DNA from: Candidatus Rokubacteria bacterium RIFCSPLOWO2_02_FULL_72_37
GTDB lineage: Bacteria; Methylomirabilota; Methylomirabilia; Rokubacteriales; CSP1-6
DNA: 7,161 nt
Assembly (NCBI GenBank): GCA_001790315.1
Contig: MGCE01000111.1
Span: 1 to 7,161, forward strand
Direction: 5' to 3'
The position numbers and the translations under genes were made by a program. Of the stretch, positions 1 through 6,059 are shown piece after piece. The notes below the pieces were generated by a model. That model saw nothing but the letters and a program-made list of their open reading frames with translations. It had not been told where the DNA came from and made no database searches. Numbering within the stretch: position 1 is the stretch's first letter; each line of letters opens with the position of its first letter.

Positions 1-795
1 GTCGTCCATCTCGTAGGGCTCGGTGAGCGTGCGGCGGCGCCCGAAGAGCACCTCGAACCCCTTGGCGACCTCGAGGAACACGTCCTGCGACCCGACGACG
101 TCGCGATGCATCCGCTCCGAGAGCCTGAAGTACTGCTGCGCGGTGGTGACGACGCCGCCGAACGTCGCCGGCCGGCTCGAGTCCGGCAGATCGGGAATGG
201 CCAGCTCCCCGACGAAGGCGCGCACGGCCGCCTCGTCCGGGATCTCGACCTCTTCCTTCTGGTGCGAGAGGTAGAAGCCGTCGCCGCAGACCAGCGCGGG
301 CAGGCACACGCGCTCGGCCACCCGCATCGCCAGCAGGGTGAAATCGAAGATGTCCTGGGCGGTCTCGCAATAGAACTGCAGCCAGCCGGTGTCGCGCATG
401 AAGAGCGAGTCGTTCTGCTGCGGCCCGAGCGTCCAGGCGGGCCCGCGGAGGGCCCGGTTGAAGACGCCCATCACCATCGGCAGCCGGTTGCCCGCCACCT
501 CCCACATGACCTCGCTCATCAGCACGAGGCCCTGCGAGGACGTGTAGATGGCGCAGCGCTCGCCGCCCCAGAAGACGCCCGTCGCGGAAGCGATCGCATT
601 GAACTCGGAGTCCGAGGGGATCACTCGCACCCGCTGGCTCTTGACCATCGTCTCCAGCACTTCGGTCTGCGGCGTGATCGGAAAGACGTACGCGATGCGC
701 ACGCCGGCCAGCTCGTACGCGAGCGCCATGGCCTCGGCCCCGGTGACGATCCTCCGCTGGGAGGAGGCGATGCCGGCGTGCTCGTCGAGCGCCAT
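1..795 (-). CDS. 2-oxoacid:acceptor oxidoreductase, alpha subunit (PorA-like), 3' end cut by the window edge
   Basis: My own translation from the ATG at 795 gives 265 codons open to position 1. This is the alpha subunit (pyrimidine-binding domain I plus the start of domain II) of a pyruvate/2-ketoacid:ferredoxin oxidoreductase-type enzyme, which decarboxylates a 2-oxoacid and transfers the acyl group to CoA using TPP. Visible signatures are GAEAMALAYELAG (residues 19-31), the FPITPQTE motif (38-45), Glu64 in DSEFNAIASATG at the place of the TPP-activating glutamate, TSSQGLVLM (85-93), NRAL (113-116) and RDTGWLQFY (134-142). Family alpha subunits are about 390 residues, so roughly a third is missing. 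The start follows a GAGGAGGAG ribosome-binding site inside the end of the upstream gene, with only 2 bp between stop and start, implying translational coupling. The substrate cannot be assigned: pyruvate, 2-oxoisovalerate, phenylglyoxylate and others are possible. The beta subunit should lie beyond position 1. Confidence 0.9.
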   Translation of the reverse strand, partial: MALDEHAGIASSQRRIVTGAEAMALAYELAGVRIAYVFPITPQTEVLETMVKSQRVRVIPSDSEFNAIASATGVFWGGERCAIYTSSQGLVLMSEVMWEVAGNRLPMVMGVFNRALRGPAWTLGPQQNDSLFMRDTGWLQFYCETAQDIFDFTLLAMRVAERVCLPALVCGDGFYLSHQKEEVEIPDEAAVRAFVGELAIPDLPDSSRPATFGGVVTTAQQYFRLSERMHRDVVGSQDVFLEVAKGFEVLFGRRRTLTEPYEMDD

Positions 796-797
796 GG

Positions 798-2534
798 TCA
801 GGACTCCTCCTCGGGGATCATGCTCATCGCGGACCGTGGGCACTCCTGGACGCAGACACCGCACCCCTTGCAGTAGTCGAGGTCGATCTCGAACCCCCAG
901 TCGGCCCGCTGCGTGATCGCGGCGTCGGGGCAGTACGTGAAGCAGTTGCCGCACATGGTGCAAAATCCACAGCCGAAGCAGCGTCGTGCCTCGCCCTGCG
1001 CCGCCCGCGCATCCAGCGGCGCCGCCACCTCGACGAAGCCCTGGAGCCTCGCGGCGACCTGGGCCTCGGGCTTCGCGGCCCGCGCCGCGGGTCTGAAGTA
1101 GTCGAGGTTGATCTCCGGGAAGCCGACGAGGTGCGCGCGCAGCGGCTCCGGGCGGCCCGCGACGAGCGCGAGATAGGCGGCGAACGAGAGCGCCCCGCGG
1201 GTGCCGACGCCGATGCGGCGCGCCAGGTCGGCCCGGTCGCGCCGCTGCAGGTGGCAGTCGATCCCGATCGCCGCGCGCTTGCCCGCGCCCAGAGCCTGCA
1301 CGACGTTGTACGACCCGGTGGCATCGCCGCCGGCGAAGACCCCGGGCAGGGCGGTCTCGCCCCACTCGCCGACGGCCACGCGCGCACCGTCGGCCAGGCC
1401 CTCGGGGTGGCTCCCCCGCTCCAGCTCCTGACCGATGGCGTAGACGACGGTCTCGGCGGCGAGCCGACGCACGTCCGCGCGATCCACCTGGAAGCTGACC
1501 GCGCCGGACCGGTCGCGCTCCACGCCCGTCACGCGGGCGACGGCGACATCGAGCGCGCCGTCCCGGGCCGTGATCTCCAGCGGCGCCCAGCCGCCCTCGA
1601 TGCGGACCGCCTCCTCGCGCGCCGCCGCCGCCTCTTCCGGGTGCGCCGGGAGCGCGGACTCCGCCTCGACCGCGCACATCACGACCTCGGCGGCCCCGAG
1701 CCGCCGGGCCACGCGCGCGACGTCGACCGCGACGTCGCCGCCGCCGATCACGATCACCCGGCGCCCGACGCGCACGCCCACGCCCTCGTTGACCGACCGG
1801 AGCAGCTCGAGACCGGACACCACGCCGTCCGCGCCCGCGCCCGGCACGGTCAGGCGCCGCGGACGGGAGAGGCCGATGCCGAGGAAGACGGCGGCGTGCT
1901 CCTCGCGCAATCGTCCGACACTCACGTTCTCGCCGATCCGTACACCGCAGCGGAAGGCCACGCCCTGGGCCTCGAGCCGCGCGATCTCCCGGTCGAGCAC
2001 CTCGCGGGGCAGGCGGTACGCGGGGATGCCGTAGCGCAACGCCCCGCCGGGCGCGCCGGCCGCCTCGTAGACCGTCACCCGGTAGCCGAGGCGCCGCAGG
2101 TGATAGGCGCAGGCGAGCCCGGCCGGGCCGCTCCCGACTACCGCCACCGCGGTGTCGTGCTCGACGCCGCTCCCTTCCGGCGCGTCGTCGCCCCCGTGCT
2201 CGGCCACGAATCGCTCGAGCTGCGCGATCGAGAGCGGCTGGTCGTACTGCGCACGATTGCACGGCGCCTCGCAGGGGTGATAGCACACGCGTCCCGTGAT
2301 CGCCGGGAACGGGCTCTCCTCGCGGAAGACGCGGCAGGCCAGGTCGGGACGGCCGCGCGCGATGAGCAGCACGGCGAGCGCGATGTCGTGCCCGGTGGGG
2401 CAGCCTTCACGGCACGGCGAGATCTTCGCGGTGTAGTCGTAGACCGGCCGCTCGTAGCGCTGAGCGCCGGTCTTGTTCTCGGTGTGCGGCCTCCAGGAGC
2501 GGTACCGGAGGCTCGTCTCGAACCCGGTGACCAT
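798..2534 (-). CDS. GltD-like FAD/NAD(P) oxidoreductase fused to a C-terminal 2[4Fe-4S] ferredoxin (delta) domain
   Basis: This 578-residue cytoplasmic electron-transfer subunit has three parts. The N-terminal Fe-S domain of the GltD/dihydropyrimidine dehydrogenase type carries Cys41, Cys45 (CREGCP), Cys84, Cys88 and Cys92. The two-dinucleotide-fold flavoprotein has the FAD fingerprint VVGSGPAGLA (132-141), the NAD(P) fingerprint VIGGGDVAVD (262-271) and a second FAD motif GVFAGGDA (398-405). The C-terminal ferredoxin region has C525xxC528xxC531xxxC535P and C555xxC558xxC561xxxC565P, preceded by an extra C519xxC522 pair. By family knowledge it should move electrons between the oxoacid oxidoreductase core and NAD(P)H. 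The ATG at 2534 lies 5 bp after the gamma-subunit stop behind an AAAGGGTG site, and a complete GltD-like N-terminus begins there. The same frame stays open for 224 more codons upstream, but that part is the shadow of the gamma gene. A ferredoxin-fused orphan GltD-like protein is the alternative; the neighbours favour an OFOR subunit. Confidence 0.88.
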   Translation of the reverse strand: MVTGFETSLRYRSWRPHTENKTGAQRYERPVYDYTAKISPCREGCPTGHDIALAVLLIARGRPDLACRVFREESPFPAITGRVCYHPCEAPCNRAQYDQPLSIAQLERFVAEHGGDDAPEGSGVEHDTAVAVVGSGPAGLACAYHLRRLGYRVTVYEAAGAPGGALRYGIPAYRLPREVLDREIARLEAQGVAFRCGVRIGENVSVGRLREEHAAVFLGIGLSRPRRLTVPGAGADGVVSGLELLRSVNEGVGVRVGRRVIVIGGGDVAVDVARVARRLGAAEVVMCAVEAESALPAHPEEAAAAREEAVRIEGGWAPLEITARDGALDVAVARVTGVERDRSGAVSFQVDRADVRRLAAETVVYAIGQELERGSHPEGLADGARVAVGEWGETALPGVFAGGDATGSYNVVQALGAGKRAAIGIDCHLQRRDRADLARRIGVGTRGALSFAAYLALVAGRPEPLRAHLVGFPEINLDYFRPAARAAKPEAQVAARLQGFVEVAAPLDARAAQGEARRCFGCGFCTMCGNCFTYCPDAAITQRADWGFEIDLDYCKGCGVCVQECPRSAMSMIPEEES

Positions 2535-2539
2535 GGTCG

Positions 2540-3151
2540 CTACACCCTTTCGACGGCCCGCCACGCGAGCCGATCGACCGCGTCGTACCCTCGTCGCAGG
2601 CCGGTGACGTTCCCCTCGATCCGGTCCTGGGCCATGTCCCCGATCACCTTCTCCAGGCACGCTTCGAGCGTGGAGAGCGAGACCAGGCCCGTCAGACGCG
2701 CGAAGGCCCCCACCATCACGGTCCCCACGATGGGCACGTTGCCGCGCACCAGGCCGCACTCCTTGGCGATCCGGCTGGCCCACACGGTCGCGACGGTGCA
2801 CCCGAGATGCGCGAGCTCGGCCGCCGTCCGCCGGCTGTTCAGCAGAAGGACGCCGCCCGGGGCGAGGCTCTCGACCATGCGTGGCGTCGCCGCGAGCATC
2901 GTGGCGTCGAAGACCAGCATGACGTCCGGCCGGCGCACCAGACTGCGATCGTCGATCGGCGCCGCCGAGCGCTTGAACCGGATGAAGTACGCGACCGGCG
3001 CCCCCATGCGCTCGCCGCCGTAGAGGGGCTGTCCATTGACGCGATACCCGACCGCGGACAGGGCGTAGACGACGAGGTCGCCGGCGGTCTTCACGCCCTG
3101 CCCGCCCCGCCCGTGGAGCGCCACCTCCAGAGAATCGCGGTCGTCGATCAT
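2540..3151 (-). CDS. 2-oxoacid:acceptor oxidoreductase, gamma subunit (PorG-like)
   Basis: The 203-residue product matches the gamma (domain III) subunit of pyruvate/ketoacid:ferredoxin oxidoreductases, which contributes to CoA binding and holds the complex together. Visible signatures are the family hallmark GRGGQGV (14-20), YGGERMGAPV (44-53) with the following AYFIRF strand, RPDVMLVFD (74-82), and the C-terminal NVPIVGTVMVGAFARLTGLV stretch (138-157) that usually reads as Asn-x-x-x-x-Gly in this family. Length is slightly above the usual 180-195 residues. The ATG at 3151 is preceded by a near-perfect AAGGAGG site with a 9-nt spacer, the strongest ribosome-binding site in this block, consistent with the first gene of the operon. 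It is followed after 5 bp by the FAD/ferredoxin fusion gene and then the alpha subunit. Substrate specificity cannot be read from this subunit. Confidence 0.92.
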   Translation of the reverse strand: MIDDRDSLEVALHGRGGQGVKTAGDLVVYALSAVGYRVNGQPLYGGERMGAPVAYFIRFKRSAAPIDDRSLVRRPDVMLVFDATMLAATPRMVESLAPGGVLLLNSRRTAAELAHLGCTVATVWASRIAKECGLVRGNVPIVGTVMVGAFARLTGLVSLSTLEACLEKVIGDMAQDRIEGNVTGLRRGYDAVDRLAWRAVERV

Positions 3152-3160
3152 CGGAGCCGC

Positions 3161-3167
3161 CCTCCTT
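3161..3167 (-). promoter_or_regulatory. Ribosome-binding site of the gamma-subunit gene
   Basis: AAGGAGG on the minus strand, 9 nt before the ATG at 3151. It fixes the start of the first gene of the oxidoreductase block. Confidence 0.75.
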
Positions 3168-3204
3168 GCCGGACGATGCGCGCGGCGCGCCCGAGACGCA
3201 GCTC

Positions 3205-3232
3205 ATTATCCGTCAGAAGTCCGCGTCGCGGA
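3205..3232 (-). promoter_or_regulatory. Possible promoter/operator of the oxidoreductase operon
   Basis: The 134-bp gap between the two gene blocks contains a locally AT-rich patch with GATAAT (3205-3210, minus strand), five of six matches to a sigma-70 -10 box. It would place transcription start about 45-50 nt before the gamma-subunit ATG. No good -35 hexamer is present. Instead a perfect inverted repeat, TCCGCG-N-CGCGGA (3220-3232), covers roughly the -22 to -35 region, where a regulator could bind. This is a suggestion from position and sequence only. GC-rich DNA produces such palindromes by chance. Confidence 0.22.
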
Positions 3233-3266
3233 TCCCGACGGCGCTCCCGTAGGCCATGAGACTCAC

Positions 3267-3284
3267 GCGAACCGGGGCGTTCGC
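3267..3284 (-). terminator. Stem-loop directly after tctA, possible terminator without a U-tract
   Basis: GCGAAC (minus strand) pairs perfectly with GTTCGC across a 6-nt loop, and the hairpin starts one base after the TGA of the tctA-like gene. Downstream bases read GTGAGTC, so there is no U-run and it is not a canonical intrinsic terminator. Its placement at the boundary of two gene blocks suggests a termination or 3'-end stabilising role; readthrough into the oxidoreductase genes remains possible. Confidence 0.35.
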
Positions 3285-3285
3285 A

Positions 3286-4779
3286 TCACGCGGGCGCAGA
3301 CCGCAGCGCCCGGCGCACCACCGACAGGAGGGCCAGGAGCAGGACGGCGGCGGCGGCCGCCAGCAGCGTGGCGGCGATGGGCCGCGCGAGGAAGATGACG
3401 TAGCTGCCCCTGGAGAGGATCAGCGACTGTCGGAGCGAGATCTCCAGGGTCGGGGCCAGGACCAGCCCGATGCCGATGGGCGCGGCCTCGAAGTCGAACT
3501 TCCGGAGCAGATATCCCACGAGCCCCATGACCGTCATGATCCCCACCTCGAAGACGCTGCCGCGGACGGCGTACACCCCCAGGACGCAGAAGAGCACGAT
3601 GAGCGGGTAGAGCGTGCGGTACGGGATGCGCAGGAGGTTCACGAACAGGCCGACGAGCGGCAGGTTCAGGATCAGCAGCACGACGTTGCCCACGTACATG
3701 CTGGCCATGAACCCCCAGAAGACCTCGGGGTTCTGGCGGATGAGCAGGGGCCCCGGGAGCACCCCGTGGATCATCATGGCGGCCATCATCATCGCCATGA
3801 TGGCGTTCGACGGCACGCCGAGTGCGAGCATGGGGGCGAAGGCCGCCTGGGCCGCCGCGTTGTTGGCCGATTCCGGCCCGGCCACTCCCTCGATGGCGCC
3901 CTCGCCGAAGCGCTCGGGATGCCGGCTCAGCCGGCGCTCCAGGGCGTAGGAGGCGAAGCTCGAGATGATGTGGGCGGGGCCCGGTAAAGCGCCCACGGCG
4001 AAGCCCAGCACCGTCCCCCGCCCGATGGGTCCGACCGAGGCTCGCCACTCCTCCCTCGAGGGGGAAAGGTCCCGGAGCCGAGGCTTGTAGACCTGGGGGG
4101 GCGTGGCCTTCCCGGCGGTCGTGAGGATCTCCGACAGGCCGAAGAGCCCGACGGCCACCGGCACGATCCCGATGCCGTCCACCAGCTCGGCCAGGCCGTA
4201 GGTGAAGCGCATGTGCGCGGCGAGATCGACCCCGATCATCCCCAGCAGGAGGCCGACGGTCACCATGGCCAGCGCCTTGAGCATGGAGCGTCCGCTCATG
4301 TACGAGAGGACGACGAGGCCGAAGAGCAGGAGCGCGGTGTACTCCGGGGGACCGAAGCGGAGCGCGAATCGCGCCAGGAGCGGCGCCAGGACCGTCAGGG
4401 CCGCGACCGCGAGGGTCCCGGCCACGAAGGAGCCGATGGCCGCGATCATCAGCGCCGGGCCCGCCCGCCCCTTCTGGGCCATGGCGTAGCCGTCCAGGCA
4501 CGTGACGATGGAGGCCGCCTCGCCGGGGATTCGCATCAGGATGGACGTCGTGGAGCCGCCGTACATCGCGCCGTAGTAGATCCCGCCCAGCAGGATCACC
4601 GCCTTGGTGGCGTCGAGTCCGAACGTGCCCGGGAGCAGGAGGCTCACCGCCGCCAGCGGGCCGATGCCGGGCAGGACGCCCACGATGGTCCCGATCACGC
4701 AGCCCAGGAACGAGTAGATGAAGTTCTCGGGCTGCAGGGCGATCGAGAGGCCGAAGAGCAGGTCATGGACGGGGTCCAC
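3286..4779 (-). CDS. tctA: Tripartite tricarboxylate transporter, large membrane subunit (TctA family)
   Basis: The 497-residue very hydrophobic protein has about a dozen predicted membrane segments and normal length for TctA (about 500). It is the cation-coupled permease that takes substrate from the periplasmic Bug protein. Family signatures are GCVIGTIVGVLPGIGP (26-41), YYGAMYGGSTTSILMRIPGE (68-87), LPGPAHIISSF (265-275) in the second inverted half, and the highly conserved GEGAIEGVAGPESANNAAA (292-310). The segment after it, LALGVPSNAIMAMMMAAMMI (318-337), departs from the common LTLGIPGSGATAVLLGA wording and may reflect a distinct substrate clade. The start is GTG at 4779, one base after the tctB stop, with no strong ribosome-binding site, so translational coupling is likely. 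The nearest ATG (4764-4766) is out of frame. A stem-loop follows the stop codon. Confidence 0.95.
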   Translation of the reverse strand: MDPVHDLLFGLSIALQPENFIYSFLGCVIGTIVGVLPGIGPLAAVSLLLPGTFGLDATKAVILLGGIYYGAMYGGSTTSILMRIPGEAASIVTCLDGYAMAQKGRAGPALMIAAIGSFVAGTLAVAALTVLAPLLARFALRFGPPEYTALLLFGLVVLSYMSGRSMLKALAMVTVGLLLGMIGVDLAAHMRFTYGLAELVDGIGIVPVAVGLFGLSEILTTAGKATPPQVYKPRLRDLSPSREEWRASVGPIGRGTVLGFAVGALPGPAHIISSFASYALERRLSRHPERFGEGAIEGVAGPESANNAAAQAAFAPMLALGVPSNAIMAMMMAAMMIHGVLPGPLLIRQNPEVFWGFMASMYVGNVVLLILNLPLVGLFVNLLRIPYRTLYPLIVLFCVLGVYAVRGSVFEVGIMTVMGLVGYLLRKFDFEAAPIGIGLVLAPTLEISLRQSLILSRGSYVIFLARPIAATLLAAAAAVLLLALLSVVRRALRSAPA

Positions 4780-4780
4780 C

Positions 4781-5218
4781 TCAGAATCCGAGCGGTCCGG
4801 TGGGCAGGAGCACGCCGAGACGCGTGAAGAACCAGTAGGAGACGAGCGGCACGCCCAGGGCCAGCGACAGGGCGACCACCGGCCGGTTGCGCTCGATCAC
4901 GAGGAGCAGGACGAGGAGGATGACGGCCATCGTGATCCGGTAGCCGAGCCGCTCGAGAGCCACGACGGCGAAGACGCACGTCACGAGCACCACGGCGGCG
5001 TGCCGGGCCTCGGACCACTGGAGCGACGCCAGCCGGGCCGAGCGGCCGCCGCGGGCCAGGATCACGAGGGCGAGCATCGCCAGGAGGCTCGCGAGGACGA
5101 CCGGCAGGAAGGCCGGGCCGGGGCGCGCGAGCCCGCCCAGCGGCAGGCTGCGGCTCTCCCAGAAGACGAGCAGCGCCAGGGCGAGCAGGACGACCGCGCT
5201 GACGCGGTCGATGGTCAC
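4781..5218 (-). CDS. tctB: Tripartite tricarboxylate transporter, small membrane subunit (TctB family)
   Basis: This is a 145-residue inner-membrane protein, typical in length for TctB. Hydrophobic segments lie at about 6-20, 36-55, 73-89, 95-108 and 113-131, which fits the four-to-five-helix TctB layout. The conserved RPGPAFLPVVLA stretch (32-43) corresponds to the PGxFP-like motif before the second helix, and the tail FTRLGVLLPTGPLGF (131-145) is the usual TctB C-terminus with its LPxG element. The subunit partners the large TctA permease; its exact role is unclear in the family. The start is GTG at 5218 with a GAGG-type site about 10 nt upstream, 17 bp after the SDR stop. Its stop is one base before the tctA start. 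Confidence 0.9.
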   Translation of the reverse strand: MTIDRVSAVVLLALALLVFWESRSLPLGGLARPGPAFLPVVLASLLAMLALVILARGGRSARLASLQWSEARHAAVVLVTCVFAVVALERLGYRITMAVILLVLLLVIERNRPVVALSLALGVPLVSYWFFTRLGVLLPTGPLGF

Positions 5219-5235
5219 GCGTGGCGCCTCACAAC

Positions 5236-6039
5236 TCAGACCACTCCCGAGAGCCCACCGTCGACGTTGATGGCGGTGCCGGTGATGTAGCTGGCGCGCC
5301 CGGACGCCAGGAACGCGATCAGATCGGCAACCTCCTCGGCCCGGCCCATCCGGCCCAGCGGAATGGGTCCGAGGATGGCGGCCCGGTCAGCCATGACCTG
5401 CCGCTCGTACTCCTGGGGCGACGGCGCTGGCGACAGCGCCCGCCGGCGCCGCTCCCACTGACCCGACCAGATGAGCCCCACGCACACGGTGTTGACCAGG
5501 ATCCGGTGCTCGGCCAGCTCCTTGGAGAGCGCCTTTCCGAGGGCGATGCCCGCCGCGCGGCTCACCGAGGTGGGAACCGACCTGGCTCGCGGCTGCTTGG
5601 CGCCCACGTGGGCGACGTTGATGATGCGGCCGCCGTCGGCGGCCCGGAGATGAGGCAGGGCCGCCCGGATCGTGCGGATGGCGCCGAACAGCTTGAGGTC
5701 CAGATCGGCCTGCCAGTCCGGATCGCTGACGTCCGGGAAGGCGCCGATCGCCTCCCGCCCGGCGTTGTTGACCAGGATGTGGAGCCCGCCAAACCGCTCG
5801 ACGGTCTCGGCCACGAAGCGCTCCGGATCGCCGGCTTTCGCCATGTCGGCCACCACGGCCAGGACGTCGGCGCCGGTCCGGCTGCCGATGGCCTCGGCCG
5901 TTTCCCGCAAGGGTCCATCGCGGCGCCCGCAGATGGCGACGTTCGCGCCCTCCCCGGCCATGCGGTGCGCGGTGGCCAGACCGATGCCTTCACTGCCCCC
6001 CGTGATCGCCGCGACCTTGCCTTTGAGATCGAGGTCCAC
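5236..6039 (-). CDS. SDR-family protein (short-chain dehydrogenase/reductase fold) with atypical active site
   Basis: The 267-residue classical-length SDR has the cofactor motif TGGSEGIG (13-20), a GRR at 38-40 after the second strand, NNAG (91-94) and the C-terminal YITGTAINVDGGLS (251-264). By the last two it looks like a FabG-type enzyme. The active site is unusual: the strand normally ending in Ser reads IINVAHVG (139-146), and the position of YxxxK reads TSVSR (157-161), so the catalytic Ser, Tyr and Lys are not where expected. It could still bind NAD(P)(H), use other residues, or have a non-reductase role. The GTG start at 6039 is chosen because GGAGGT lies 5 nt upstream and the SDR fold begins there; an open upstream extension overlaps the binding-protein gene and is rejected. 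It lies between the tctC-like and tctB-like genes, suggesting a role on the imported compound. Confidence 0.88.
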   Translation of the reverse strand: MDLDLKGKVAAITGGSEGIGLATAHRMAGEGANVAICGRRDGPLRETAEAIGSRTGADVLAVVADMAKAGDPERFVAETVERFGGLHILVNNAGREAIGAFPDVSDPDWQADLDLKLFGAIRTIRAALPHLRAADGGRIINVAHVGAKQPRARSVPTSVSRAAGIALGKALSKELAEHRILVNTVCVGLIWSGQWERRRRALSPAPSPQEYERQVMADRAAILGPIPLGRMGRAEEVADLIAFLASGRASYITGTAINVDGGLSGVV

Positions 6040-6044
6040 GCCCC

Positions 6045-6050
6045 ACCTCC
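6045..6050 (-). promoter_or_regulatory. Ribosome-binding site that decides the SDR GTG start
   Basis: GGAGGT on the minus strand within GAGGAGGTGGGG, five bases before the GTG at 6039. It sits in the 20-bp gap after the binding-protein stop codon. It supports the short 267-residue SDR over a 373-residue reading with an unrelated N-terminus. Confidence 0.7.
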
Positions 6051-6059
6051 TCGTGCCGG

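Noticed and set aside
1131..3023. Long plus-strand open frame of 630 codons opposite the FAD/ferredoxin and gamma genes
   Set aside because: Its translation is Arg/Ala/His/Asp-rich without any family motif. It is the antisense shadow expected in GC-rich DNA, where stop codons are rare. The minus-strand genes carry multiple recognisable motifs.
1..3151. Naming the oxidoreductase as pyruvate:ferredoxin oxidoreductase or as phenylglyoxylate dehydrogenase
   Set aside because: The visible subunits do not determine substrate, the beta subunit is absent from the window, and the flavoprotein makes a purely ferredoxin-linked enzyme doubtful. Only the superfamily call is supported.
3178..3190. GC-alternating tract resembling a palindrome (GCGCGCGGCGCGC)
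   Set aside because: It is not a true inverted repeat through its centre and is simple GC-rich sequence.
2535..3206. 224-residue N-terminal extension of the FAD/ferredoxin fusion in the same open frame
   Set aside because: The extension is low-complexity Arg/Gly-rich and lies in an alternative frame of the motif-bearing gamma-subunit gene. A start with a normal GltD-like N-terminus exists at 2534.
3263..4501. 412-codon minus-strand frame overlapping tctA
   Set aside because: It is an alternative frame of tctA, Pro/Arg/Gly-rich, with no motif, while tctA is complete and fully matches its family.
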